Source: Atrina japonica
Taxonomy: Eukaryota; Mollusca; Bivalvia; Pterioida; Pinnidae
Length of the DNA stretch: 64,000 nucleotides
Direction of reading: 5' to 3'
Assembly: GCA_030159075.1 (NCBI GenBank)
Contig: BROG01000139.1
Coordinates: forward strand, 1,267,951 to 1,331,950
This document shows, piece by piece, positions 11,001-26,114 of the stretch (position 1 is its first letter; each line of letters starts with the position of its first letter). The notes below the pieces were generated by a model, which was given only the letters and a program-made list of their open reading frames with translations, ran no database searches and was not told where the DNA came from. The translations under genes were made by a program, and so were the position numbers.

Positions 11001-14000
11001 AAAATTCATGTTATTCTTAATGTCCAAGTCTTATGTCCAGTGTTAAGTACATGAGGAAAGTTAAATACTCAAGGTTTAGTGAGTGAGTAGAAGTATGTGG
11101 CATGATTGGCGAACCTGAAGTTGATTTTATATTCCTTATAATGAACTAACTAAAAGGGTGGAAAAACAAAAGTATAAACTGGTTTTATATAGAATTTTAT
11201 TATGCATACCTTTAATCCATATTCCACCCATATTTTGCACTCATTCTTATCAAAACTTAGGTTTAGAGATTAAGTACATCAAGTCTAGTATCAATAAATT
11301 TAAACACAACGAGATGTTAAAATGAGGAATTGCATTACTTTGATGTAATATTTTTTAAAGATAAGCGATGCGGTGAAGTAGGTGAGTAAACATTTCACCT
11401 ACAAAATACTGTTATGAATCGGAAATATTTTATATTTTAAATTGTAAATCATAAAAACAAGTTTTATAGAATATTCCGCCCTATAGTAAATATTTTTATC
11501 ATTTTATATAATTATATTTCAAGGAATCATGAGTTTAAACACAACGAGATTCTATTGTATTGAGAGGATGACATTATATATCTGTAGGCTGTATATGTGG
11601 AATAACCAACTTTGAAGTAAATATTAAATAATTAAGTTCAAACTCTCAAAGCCGTATTCTTTTGTATCAACGGACCCTGTCACATCTATGAAAAAACTAT
11701 AATAAAACATGCAAAAGTTGAAGAGCTTATGATATTTAAAAAGGCCAGGGTCAGCTTTAGAATAGCCAGGGTCACCTTTAGAAAGGCCGGGTCACCTTTA
11801 GAAAGGCCAGGGACAAATTTAGAAAGACCAAGCTCACCTTTAGAAAAGCTAGGTTCACCATTACAAAGACCAAGGTCACCTTTAAAAAAAAAAGCTCGGG
11901 TCACCATTAGAAAGGTCGGAGGTATAAAAATCAGCATTTTGTTAACATGATCAGTATCACGATGTTATATTGATATGTAAACACACATATATACATAAAA
12001 ACACATGTACCTGCGTCCACTTTTGACATGTTCAGTGCTGTTTTTAAAGCTTTTTGTAGATCTTTTGGCAGTAAGTTGCCTTCATCTCCCTGACTCTTTA
12101 TCAACTGTTTCTTGTTGAGATCAAATATCACAATCTGGAAATGAAATCACAATGTCATAAATAATATGTATCAAAGTCTCAAAAATGTTTGCAATTTACA
12201 AATATAACATTTTGAATTTTGAATTTGGTGGTGTCCACTTTTTAATGGTGGAGGAAAGAACCTGTTTACAATTTACCCGGAGAAAGACTACCTGCCTTCC
12301 ACAAGTAATTTTACAAACTTACTGACAAAATCAACTTAGGTTCCAGTGGTACTCGAAACCCTGCTGAGACAAATATAAGAAATCGATCTGAAAAATGTTT
12401 GGATTTGATACTTTCCAAATGTCATTATCTCATTGATGTATGAAGTTGACAAAACTCAAATACCACAAAGTTCTGGAAATGTGTGTGATTGACGGACCAA
12501 ATTAACATGATTTCTGGCAATTAAAAACATAACACCTCCAATTCTGGTGAACTGACTTTTGATATAATATCATAATTAACTCATTCACCCCTTCTGACAC
12601 ATTTGGACTGGCCTAAATCATTGATTTACAGAGTGTCTTATAGTTATGTCCACACCATTCACCCTCCCCCTACAGCAAAATGTTTACATCCCCCCACTTA
12701 AACTAACCTCAACCCATCTACAGTAAAACCTTGTTAAACTGCCACCATTTGTTCAGCCTGAAATTTGGCATTATAAAGAGATTGGCAATAGCTTGTGGGG
12801 AAACCATAAATGAAACCTTGATTATCTCCCTTTGAATGAAATTATAGGGAAAATTGGAAATGTGGATTTTTAAAATTTGTGTAAAGTGAGGTGGCAAATT
12901 AAATGAAGGGCATTATAAAGAAGTTTTACTGTCTTTAGCCACAACATTGACAACAGACTGGATGTGCTTAGAATTATAAGATATCTATATCCTGCAGGAT
13001 GTGTTGAGGTATAACCAGAGAAAGCAAGTTAACATGACCTCAACAGATCTTCTCAACCACACACCAACCTCAGGATGATAGCAAAAGATCTTCTCGGTGC
13101 CATTGAGGTAAGCTAAATCGTTGAACACAAATGTCATTTAGAGCATCATTTATGATCACAAATGAATGTTTTAACAAAATAATTCATTTGCTTCCCTCAT
13201 TCCCCAGCCACAGGAATTAAAGCTTGAAACAATCAAATTTCTATGCATTTTTAACAAAATCTCAATCAAGAATATGATAAGAGTAAGGGTCTTTAGTATA
13301 AAAAAACATGAAAAGGTCCACAAAAAAACCCCAATAACAACGAAACCCTCATCCCCAAAATTCTATCAAAATTAAACATGTTAAGATATGACTAGCTACA
13401 CCTATAATATACAGTGACTAGCTAAGCTTTCTAACAATTAATACTAAGAATCAATTTAATTAAAAAAAGAACTTTTCTGAAAGAAGAAGTCTTATTAATT
13501 ACAGCCAAACTTGCATTAAAGGGCACATCTGTACAAAGGGCACCTGTCAATAAAGGTCATTCAAACATAACCTTTGTTAACTTTTCAAATAATCAATAAA
13601 CCTCTTTATTAAGGCCACCTGTCTATAATGGCTACTTTTGTCTGTTCACACAAGTGACCTTTATAGGCAGGTTTGACTATAATGAGCTTGTTGAATAAGC
13701 TTCTATTGTATAATTTTTATCTATATCTAAAAAATTTCAAAAAATTCTAATTCCTATCGTCATGCAATAAATATTTGGTAGGTACATATATTGGAAGCTG
13801 TGAATAAAATTTTAACAGGAAGTAGGGGGAACAGGAAATAATACAAAACTAATGGATTATGGGTAAATAATTGTATCATATATTTTTATATGTGTTGTAC
13901 CTGATGTGCATGTGTTAAATAGCTCTGAAATTAAAAGAATTCACATAAAAATGGTAGCAGCACTACATAAACTAGGCCTTTTCCCCCTCCAAATTTATAG

Positions 14001-16070
14001 CCTATATTGGGCTATATTCCCAATGACAAATCATATCTTTTTTCTCAATTTTTGGCCAAATTACCAATAATGAACATCTCATAACATATTTTCATTATTT
14101 CTCATTTCATGTTGATATTTTCAATCATTGTTTTTCTTGAAAGTTGAAATTTGCCAGCTTGACAATAAGAAAGGTAAAAAAAATTGCAATCCCCCCCCCC
14201 CCTAAAAAAAAAAAAGCACTGGAAACAATCTGACTTCTGTTAATACATTTTCTGGTTTGTTCTGTGGTTGATCTGTACAATGCTGCATGGTATTTCAGTT
14301 ATTTGATGGCTACCTAATGGTGCAGTACAAGAGATCCATGAACCTGAACGGTCACCTGCGTGAAATAATACCCAGATTTGGCCCCTTTTGGAGCCCCTAT
14401 GGGTATTTGCCTCCTGTCATTTCCAAATATTACATGGCTTCCAATGGGAATAGTTTCTGCAAAGGTTGGTTAAAATTGAACCATTTATTTTTCAAAAGAT
14501 GTAAAAAATGTCCAGAAGATATAGAAAAACATATTTTCTGTTTACTTATAGGCCTCTGATCAATGGTTCATAAGAACATTTTTAAAGATTTACTAATTTT
14601 TTTCCTTTTTTTATAGCCTAAATTGGTCCTAGCCACTTTTCATTCTCTAACTGTATGCAGCTTCACATGGGGGATACTTCTTGCCAAGTTTGGTTGAAAT
14701 TGGCCAATTGGTTCTTGGGAAGAAGTTGAAAATATAAAAAGTTGAAAGAGGATACCAAAAAACTATGGACAACACACATTGCACAATGACAGAGAAAAGA
14801 TGATAGCAATAGGTCACTATGAGTCTTTGCCTCAGGTGACCTAAAATCAAACTACCTTAGACCTAGGGAAATACTCACTTCGCTTATCGGTAATGTTTGT
14901 ACATAAGACAACCGAGAAGACAAGATTCCAATGATGTATGGCGTCGGCGAACAACAGATGTCTAACATGGATTCTGGTAAAACGGGAATATAAGTATGCT
15001 GCCAGCGAAATGGATACAGTAATGATGCTAGAGCATGGATTGTCTGTGATAATGTGCTAAAAATAAACAAATAAACAATGTGCTGACACATCATAAATTA
15101 TCACAACAGTAAACAAACATAATTAAGGTGAAGATGACTTGTGATGGATTCAAAATATACATTTCATCATGTTAAAACCAGTCATAACTTAAATGTTTAG
15201 TCAGATATCTACATGACTTATCACACCAACACAAGGTCTGATATCTACATGGGTTATCACACTAAAACAAGGTCAGATATATACATGACTTATCATACAT
15301 CAACATAAGATATCTACATGACTTATCACCCCAACATAAGGTCAGATATCTACTTGACTTATCACACTAAAACAAGGTCAGATATCTACATGACTTATCA
15401 CACCAACACAAGATCAGATATCTACATGACTTATCACATCAACATAAGATATCTACATGACTTATCATATCAATGTTAGATCAGATATCTATATGATTTA
15501 TCACACCAACATAAGGTCAGATATCTACATGACTTATCACACCAACATAAGGTCAGATATCTACATGACTTTTCACACCAACATAAGGTCAGATATCTAC
15601 ACAATTTATCACATCAACATAAGATATCTACATGATTTATCATGTCAATGTTAGATCAGATATCTATTACACTTATTACATCATAGTCATATATCTAAGC
15701 CACTTTTCATTTTAAAATCAGATAATATAAATCCAATGAAAATTCAGAAGAGATTCAGGCCATGTAACTCAAGACACTTACCTTAAACTCTTAGCACAAA
15801 ACAAGATGCTTCTCTCTAGGAGAATACATGAAAATAACTTGATAAGTTTGTCTACTCCCAGCTTGGACAATAAATACTCTCTGTTAACCTGAAAGATTAC
15901 GGATGTATTAGAATCACATTATCTCGAAATTCACAGGTTATCTGGAATTCTAGACAACCAAAATTTTGAAGAACATTTTCTCTATTTATTTCAAATTATG
16001 ACAACCTGTTAAACTTTGACAATAATCAGAGTTTTGACTCATCCAATTTTGACATAGCAAGATTCCACTG

Positions 16071-16159
<89 letters not shown>

Positions 16160-19100
16160 TAAAACCTGCTATAGTGGCCACCTCTATATAAGGATTACCT
16201 GTTTATAAAGGTAAGTTTTTTCAGTCCCTTGACAGCATATTTCAACTAAATTGAACCTGCGTATAGGGGTCACCTGCACATAAAGATCAATATTTTCTGG
16301 TTCCTTAGGTGGCCCCTATATACAGGTTTCACTGTATATATATATACATACACACAATAAAACTTGATTACAGAACAAGCAAATAACATTTGGCAAATCT
16401 GGCAATGTAAAAAAAAAAGATTTATTTTACCAATAATAATATTCATGTAAATTTGGGCAGTGTAAAACATTGACTTACTATACCAGTAGCTAATTTGAAT
16501 TTTGAATAGTGTTATGCCACTCAACAATTTTTCAGTTATATGGCGGCAGCTAGTTTTCACTGATGGAGGAGAGAACCCGGTTACAATGTACCCAGGAAGA
16601 GACCACCAGCCTCCTGCAGATAAACTGGCAAACTTTCTCACAAAAATCAGCTTAGGTTCCAGCAGGACTCGAACCTGCGCTGACCAGAAGTGAGAGACTT
16701 GATGGTGCAAAGCGCGATGCTGTAACCATTTGGCAACAGAGGGTCAACTATATAGTAATATCCAAATAACCTGGTGGGGTGGAGTCTTGTGAACCCTTTC
16801 TTGACCTGGACGAGCTTAAATTTTAGGTAATAAAGCATATCATTAGAATAACACTGACTAATCATTACTACTTGTCACCATACATAAGACAGTATCCACT
16901 GAGGAATAAAACGTTTTTCCCGTGTAGCTTGACATAACCTAAAAGTGAGTAGAATCATCCATATGATAATTAAAAGGTTATTCCGCCCCGCCATCTTATG
17001 TGAATCGGACAATACTAGTAATGAAATTCACACAAAAACTGATGGTGTAAAATGTCAAAAAATTACATTATCTACTCGAGTATCTGATGGCCGAGATAAC
17101 AAAATGGTACCCGTGTCCCAATTCTCATCCTGTAAACGAAAAAGAAAGGTACTACACTGACCAGTACAGAGATCACCAAGAGACACACATACAAAATCAT
17201 GAAATTAAACAAATACAGACCAAAAAAAAAATTCTCTAAACAATGTACAGTTCAACCTTGTTATACTGCCACTATTTGTTCAGCCAAAATTTGGCATTTG
17301 AAAGGGGTTTGGTGATAGGTTGAGGGTAGCCTTAGATGAAATTATAGAGAAAATTTGAAATATGGACTTTAAAAAGGTGTAAACAAGGTGGCAAATGAAA
17401 CAAGGGGCATTATAAAAAGGTTTTACTGTTCACAATGTAATATTCTGAAAACTTTTTTAAAAATTTAATATGTGTAAAACAGGATGAATTTAATAGAAGA
17501 TTTCAGAAAAAGTTTTCAAACATTTTTTAATAGAAAAAAAAAGGAAAAAATATTCTGAAAGAAATATAGAAATCCAGAAATTTATATTCATATGGATAGC
17601 AAACCCACCAGAGTTCTAACATGAACCATTCCTCCGGGGTCTGGTAAAGGTCTGCCGAATGAGGCTGTGAGTAATTCTTTGGCCAAATCTAAGGACTTGT
17701 GTCGACAGGTTTCTACTTCATTCAGCAACTGTAAAAAGATGAAAGAAATACAAATGTTTATATACTGCCTAGTACTGGATGTTAATGCATAAGATGATTT
17801 CTGAAAAGTCTGTTGTAGTTATACATGTTATAGCACAGGAGTTTTTTCCTCCAAATTTATAACCCACATTGGCCTATTTTCCCAAAAGCAAATCATATCC
17901 TTTTTTTCCCATTTTTTTTTTTTGCCAAAAAATTCCCAACGATGAACATAACATAACATCATTTCATTATTTCCCATTTTTATGCTGATATTTTCAGTCA
18001 TTGTTTTTCTTGAAAGTTGTAATACGGCAGCTCAACAATAAAAAAGATTAAAAAAATAGAAAGTAGCAAAAAAAAAAAAAAATGAAACAAAAAGCCCACA
18101 ATAATAAGAGAAAATGTAAATATTGTTACCTGCAAAAAATTCCCAATTTTGAGCCAAAATGCCATAAAATTCCTCCCCAAAAAGACAAGTACAGTGCAAA
18201 ATGTCTTGAGAGATAATCTCATATACCATGTACATGTGCTCTCTGAACATGTGGTCTCCAAAGACGATATAGTGGTTAGAAGAGGGTCTTGTGCTTAGTA
18301 TACGGACAATATAGTGCTTGTAAAGGAGGTCCAGCACTAAGAGTGATGATCTTGTGCTTATATGCAGATATTGTGCTTATAACACCAATGATTGGGCTTG
18401 TAAGGGAGGTCCAGCACTAAGAGTGATGATCTTGTGCTTATATGCAGATATTGTGCTTATAACACCAATGATTGGGCTTGTAAGGGAGGTCCAGCACTAA
18501 GAGTGATGATCTTGTGCTTATATGCAGATATTGTGCTTATAACACCAATGATTGGGCTTGTAAGGGAGGTCCAGCACTAAGAGTGATGATCTTGTGCTTA
18601 TATGCAGATATTGTGCTTATAACACCAATGATTGGGCTTGTAAGGGAGGTCCAGCACTAAGAGTGATGATCTTGTGCTTATATGCAGATATTGTGCTTAT
18701 AACACCAATGATTGGGCTTGTAAAGGAGGTCCAGCACTAAGAGTGATGATCTTGTGCTTATAACAGGATCTTCTGCTTATGACACCAATGATAGTGCTTG
18801 TAAGAGGTCTGTTTATTTCAAAAGTTATGATCTTGTGCTTCTTACAGGATTTTGTGCTAATAACAGGATCTTGTGTTTATGATAACAATGATAGTGCTCG
18901 TAAAAACTGGCTATTACAAAAGTGATGAAAGAGGTCTGTCTATTACAAAAGCGATGATCTAGTGCTTATATAAGGATTTTAGTGCCAGTGTTTATAAATG
19001 TAAAATGGTACAGCGACACTTTTAAATTCATGAACCAAGTGAAATCATACAAACCTCATTGTACATGCTAAATGCATCCACCGGGCTTACTATACACAAA

Positions 19101-22100
19101 ACTTCTGGAAGTCCATCAACAGACCTGAATGGCTGGAAAGAGAAAATAAATGGAAATCAAAATGAAGGTCAAACGTTACAGTCAAAATAAAATGAAAACT
19201 TTTTAATATCATAATTAATGTAGAATGATACATAAAATCAATCAAACACATTTATATTACAGTATATTCTGTCTATTCTAAGTTAAAGTGGGACCAACAG
19301 AAACACAGTCAATTCTTGATAAACTGACACCCTTTTGTTATTTAAAAATTATGGTGGTATATCGAGTTTGGTGATGAACTGAATTTCCGCATCTTGGGGA
19401 AAATAGAGTTACTGTTCTTTGTAACTGTGTTTTTATTGTGACTATCGTTTAGAATTTTTGTCAGCTGTTCCTCATTGGAAAATAAACCATTGGAAAAATA
19501 AACCATTCCATTGCATCTATTGTTTACACCAGAATCAGCTGACAGATGTCAAAAATATGTTAAGGTTCGCCGTGGTGCTTGAAACATTAGCCAGTCAAAT
19601 TGCAGCTGTATCAAAATTGCGGGAAATTCGAAATGCTACCTTGGAAATCATGCAAGGGCTGACAGTAAAAATTAAAAGACTTGACAATAGAAACTGTTTT
19701 TTGTATAGGGAATTTTAAATATGAATATAACAAATAACTACCACTGACATTTTGAAATTGACATTTGTTTGGAAAATAGGGTGACAATACAGGTAATGAA
19801 TTTGGCGTTATAAAGAGAATTTTATATAGTAGGAAAATGTGGTGTTATTGTGAAAATAGTGATGAATCAAGTGGCAATAAATCAAGAATTAACTGTATTC
19901 AGAATAAACAGAGTTTGGATGGTGGAAGATTTTGGTTGAACATAATAAACACAGATGTTATAATCCACCGTGTGTATAGTTAAAAGACCCATACATATTT
20001 TATTGTCAATACCGATCTGTAACTGGCCAAGTAAAAAATGAGTTTTGCATAGCAATCAAATCTTTTCGTACATTTATATTACAAACATTTCATGTCAGAA
20101 AACATAGAGAACATGTCAGATTTTGTGAAAAAAAAACCCCCAAAAACAAGGGTTGATCGGGACTTCATTGACTGTTTCTTAGCAATAGAAGTTGGGGCTT
20201 TCAAGGTCAAGTGGTTAGAGCATCGCACTTTGAACCATGAAGTCTCTCACTTCTGGTCCTCGTTGAAACCTAAACTGATTTTGTGAGAAAGTTTGCCAGT
20301 TTACTTGCGGAAAGCCGTTGGTCTCTTCCCAAGGTACATTGTAACCAGGTTCTATCCTCCACAATAAAAAACCGGCTGCCACCACATAACTGAAAAATTG
20401 TCGAGAGTGGTGTAAAACAAAACCCCAAAATTCAAATATTCAAATACTAAAAGAAGTTTCACTCTTGCACTTCAGTGTCTGAATGTATGGGAGATAGACA
20501 TCCTTATATTCCAAGGACAAATTCTGAATGTATGGGAGATAGCCATCTTTATACTCCCAGGAAAAGTTTTCGTGTTCGAAAATCAGAATACATGATATAT
20601 CCACATGTACATGTGTATGCAATTACAGGTAAAAGTAAAATACCTAGGGACCAAAGTACATGATAGAATTAAACCAAATACTTGAATACGGTACTCAAAA
20701 TATGGCGTAGACAGGTTAAACTGTTTACTTACCTTCCAGACATGTTTTTACATTTCTACATTAAGTATGACATGAATAGTTATAATATCACTTACGACAA
20801 GCCTACGGCATGTACTACAATAATAATTGCATCTCCGTAACAGAATATCTTAGAAGAACAAAATACTGTAAAATTGTAGAAAAGTTGAATGGTTACAATA
20901 TTACTTACAACAATCCTACGACAATAGCCATATAGTCTCTCTTTTACATTTCTACATCAAATATGACATGAATAGTTATAATATCACTTACGACAAGCCT
21001 ACGGCATGTACTACAATAATAATTGCATCTCCGTAACAGAATATCTTAGAAGAACAAAATACTGTAAAATTGTAGAAAAGTTGAATGGTTACAATATTAC
21101 TTACAACAATCCTACGACAATAGCCATATAGTCTCTCTCCTTCTATGCTTGTCAAAACAAATGAGTACGATTCACTGAAAACAAAAAATCATTGTGTATT
21201 TTATAAATATAAATATTACAGACAAAATCTTTTAACTAAACTGTAGAATTAGATAATTTCATTAAAGTTTTAGTTCTTCTAATTTATTTTTTGCTTTCAT
21301 TAAAAATATGAAAGAATGTACACAACAAGAAGCCACTACAGGCAGTATGGCAGAATCATGAAACAATACATCTGAAATTTGAATGTAAAGGTCAAAGGTG
21401 AAGGTCATGGTAAAAGAATTAAGGTCATAGTCAACTAAAGTAATCATATTCTATCATTGTGTGAAATACAATGTGATATTTTTAACTGCTTTCTCACAAC
21501 GGAGCTAAACGCAAACTGCTAAACCAAATTGTGGAGGCGGACAGACGAATAGAACATGTGGATAGTTACCATCAGTTCATAGATCTTTATCCTGTAACTA
21601 TGGACAGAAGTGTCATATATCAGTAGTCGAACACCACAGCTGTATTCGGTCAGTGACTGATATCAAACATGCGATTTTGTTCTGTACATGTTTTGTGACA
21701 TTGAACATATAGTTTATTGTTGGAATGACGTCACAGGTTCTGTAGCAACTTACATATTTGTTTAATATTGTCGGGCAAAGTGGGGGTGTACATATTGGTT
21801 TCAAGACATTGAAACTGTGGTACAATGTATAAATTTATACAGTAGCAATGATAGGTTACAGGATGAACAGAATAGATGGTTGGTGTCTTAAAATACAGGT
21901 TGTATTTAAACTCGGGTCAGAAGAACGACTTCTTAACCCTCGTCCAAATACAACCTATGTTTTAAGACACTAACCATCTGTTCTCTATGTATTTGCAGCA
22001 CAATCTAGCCAAAAAAACACTGCAAAATTCCCTAACATCTCTATTTTTAGAATTTTATTTTTGTTTCCATAGTTTATAGTATGTAGTACATGCCAGTACA

Positions 22101-25100
22101 GGAGACTGTCAAAGTCAAATTCTAAGTAACAAATCCAAAATGTCTTTCATTCTAACATGCTTTTTTATATTTCTAATTACCTACATGTAATATAACACGA
22201 TAACATGAACACAAATGTACACATCAAACATAGATATATATATACACACATGTACACACACACAATGTACACACCCACACACAGACATGTACATACTCAC
22301 ACATGTACACACACCCACAATGTACACACCCACATGTACACACCCACAATCACATACACACATGTACACACCAACACATGTACACATCAACACATACACA
22401 TGTGTACACACTCACACATACATGTACACACCCACACATGTAGACACACATGTACACACCCACACATGTACACACACAATGTACACATCCACATGTACAC
22501 ACAATGTACACACCCACATGTATACCCCAATACATGTACACACCCACATGTACACAACCACACACACACATGTACACACCCACACAATGTACATACCCAC
22601 ATGTACACACCCACACACATGCACATCAACACACAATGTACACACCCACACACATGTACACACCCACACACATGTACACACCCACACACATGCACATCAA
22701 CACATACACACACATGTACACACTCATAAATACATGTACACACACACACACACACACACACCTACACAAACAAATTGTCTCCGCTGAAATTCAAGAGACT
22801 TTGTTTTACAAACCTGGGAGCTGCTGCTGATGCAGTTTTTACATCAAACTCTTCAGCATCTGGAAAACAAAACTCCGGAATGGACACGTTGCTTTCCACC
22901 TGAAATAATTCAGAAATAATTCTCAAAGTTATTATAGAATTACAAAATAACAGGGCAAAACTACATGTACATGTACAAATATTTGGGTCTCAGCTTCTGA
23001 AATGGGTTCGAGTGGGTACAACAAACAAATCTTTATTAATTTTTGGTTTAAAGTTTTTCTCAATTAAATTCTTTTTAATACACATGGGTCAAATTTTTCT
23101 ACATATATGTATTTTTTAAAAATGTATGTAACAGCTATTTGTATAGGGAACTTCAATATACATATTTCTATATTATTTATGTCTATGACAAAAGTTACCG
23201 GAATTGCGACTCACACGATTTTGACATAATGAGATTTCACTCTGTATGAAATAAATATACATGTAACAAGGTCTGTTTAGACAAACAGATGTTCTTGTGC
23301 ACATAGGTATACGTATAAACAATATTTTTGAAATGTATGTAACCACATGGAAATACATTTATACACACAGAAATATATTCAAACATACAGTAATATATTT
23401 AAATGTACAGAAATATATTCAAACATGCAGAATTATATCTTAACATACGGAAATATATTTAAACATATGAAAATGTGTACAAGCGGTGTCAAACACAGAA
23501 ATATATTCAGATAGAAATATATATCAATGTATGAAAATATATTAAAACATACAGCAATATATTCCAACACACACAAATATATTTAAACACAGAAATATAT
23601 TCAGACATACAGAAATAAATCTAAACATATGGAAATATATTTTAAACATACCAAAATATATTTAAACACACAGAAATATATTTAAACATACCAAAATATA
23701 TTTAAACATACCAAAATATATTTAAACATACCAAAATATATTTTAAACATACCAAAATATATTTAAACATACCAAAATATATTTTAAACATACCAAAATA
23801 TATTTAAACATACCAAATATATATTTAAACACACAGAAATATATTCATACAGACAGAAATGTATTTAAACATTCGAAAATGTATGTGTATATAGAAATAC
23901 ATCACATGTTTGTCTAAACCAGAGATGTTCCTCCCTCCTAAATTCTGGGTCCAGTCCCATAAAATTGGGAAAATATTTATTTTAACAAAAAACAAAAAAC
24001 AAAAACAAAACAAAAAACCAAAACTTTATTTCAGACATTTGTTTGAAACTTTTTTATTTTGCAATTCCAAATTTAAAATTTTTGCATGCTTTTCGGAAAA
24101 TACAATCCGTTTTTGCATTGGGAAAGGGTCCTGTAACCATACCCAAAAGGATGTAGGAAAATCCCTATAAACACACAAAGTTATCATACACAAATTAGTT
24201 TACAACCATAAAATATGCAGAAAAGACTTTAAAACTTGGGTCATACATCTGTACATGCATACATATAACAAAAGTTCAACATTAGGAGTCATACAAGGAC
24301 AGAGATGCTATGTACCAAATTTAAAGAGAATTTTGCCCATGTTTCCCAGAAGAAATTGAAAATGTTGAAAAGTTTATGCAATGCAATGCAGATGACATGC
24401 ACCCACATGAAAACAGGGTATGATGCCATAAAATTTATACATAAACATGTACATGTATAATTATACAGCTTACTGATTGATCATGGCCGGACATAGAAAA
24501 ATGAATGTGAGGTGTATCGCAAAGGAAGATGTTTCACATTTGCAAACACTCATAAAGCTACGGGTATAAAGGTTAAAAGACACCAAAAGCTAGTCATTCT
24601 ACAGATCATAACGCATGCCATACAAATTCATGGTTAGACACACGTTCATACAATTTCATGATTTCACATATGGTTTCCCATACAAATAATTGTACATGAG
24701 AAGTTTAATACAAAGTCATGATTGTATGGTACAGGTGTTGTTTTAAACAACTGCATGATTGTACACATGGTGTTCCATACAAATTCATGATTGTACACAT
24801 GGTGTTCCATACAAATTCATGATTGTACACATTGTGTTCCATACAAATTCATGATTGCACATATGATGTTTCATATAAATTCATGATTGTACATATGGTG
24901 TTTCATACAAATTCATGATTGTACACAGTGTTCAATACAAATTCATGATTGTACACATGGTGTTCCATACAAATTCATGATTGTACATATGGTGTTCCAT
25001 ACAAATTCATGATTGTACACAGTGTTCCATACAAATTCATGATTGTACACATGGTGTTCCATACAAATTCATTATTGTACATATGGTGTTCCATACAAAT

Positions 25101-26056
25101 TCATGATTGTACACATGGTGTTCCATACAAATTCATGATTGTACACATGGTGTTCAATACAAATTCATGATTGTACACATGGTGTTCCATACAAATTCAT
25201 GATTGTACACATTGTGTTCCATACAAATTCATGATTGTACATATGTTTCATATAAATTCATGATTGTACATATGGTGTTCCAGACAAATTCATGATTGTA
25301 CACAGTGTTCAATACAAATTCATGATTGTACACATGGTGTTCCATACAAATTCATGATTGTACACATGGTGTTCCATACAAATTCATGATTGTACATATG
25401 GTGTTCCATACAAATTCATGATTGTACATATGGTGTTCCATACAAATTCATGATTGTACACAGTGTTCCATACAAATTCATGATTGTACACATGGTGTTC
25501 CATATAAATTCATGATTGTACATATGGTGTTCCATACAAATTCATGATTCTACAGAGTGTTCCATACAAATTCATGATTGTACATATGGTGTTCCATACA
25601 AATTCATGATTGTACACATGGTGTTCCATACAAATTCATGATTGTACACATGGTGTTCCATACAAATTCATGATTGTACATATGGTGTTTCATACAAATT
25701 CATGATTGCACACATGGTGTTCCATACAAATTCATGATTGTACATATGGTGTTCCATACAAATTCATGATTGTACACATGGTGAATTTCCATACAAATTC
25801 ACAACTGTAGTCTCTCAAGACAGGTTCCACTGTACTGGCTATGGACATATAGTCATATGCATATAAATGCCAGTCTTGCTCATACAAGTTATGACCACAC
25901 AGACTGATACAAAAAAAGTCATACATACAAATATATGGACATGCATTTGTAACACACAGACATGGACACTAACACAAATGCATATCCATATATTTGTTTG
26001 TATGACTCTTTTTGTATCAGTACATACATAAAAAAAAATGGTAAATATTTGATATC

Positions 26057-26114
<58 letters not shown>

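Noticed and set aside
13040..13115. Possible extra DENND2 exon between exons 11 and 12
   Set aside because: The block between a GATTTAG-type acceptor and GAG|GTTGGT is not a multiple of three, while exons 11 and 12 already join in phase 0 as canonical dDENN sequence.
14287..14559. 90-codon plus-strand frame in intron 11
   Set aside because: No recognisable domain; it lies in repetitive-style sequence antisense to DENND2, with no splice partners.
20705..20750. GGAAG|GTAAGT donor downstream of exon 7
   Set aside because: No acceptor or homologous coding sequence; exons 7 and 8 join directly in phase with conserved DENN residues.
22181..22830. Overlapping Thr/His-rich and Cys/Val-rich frames on both strands
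   Set aside because: Simple translation of a CACATGTACACACCC satellite; no non-repeat sequence.
24640..25800. Regular spaced repeats resembling a CRISPR array
   Set aside because: Units are contiguous without unique spacers, in a eukaryotic intron; it is a minisatellite.
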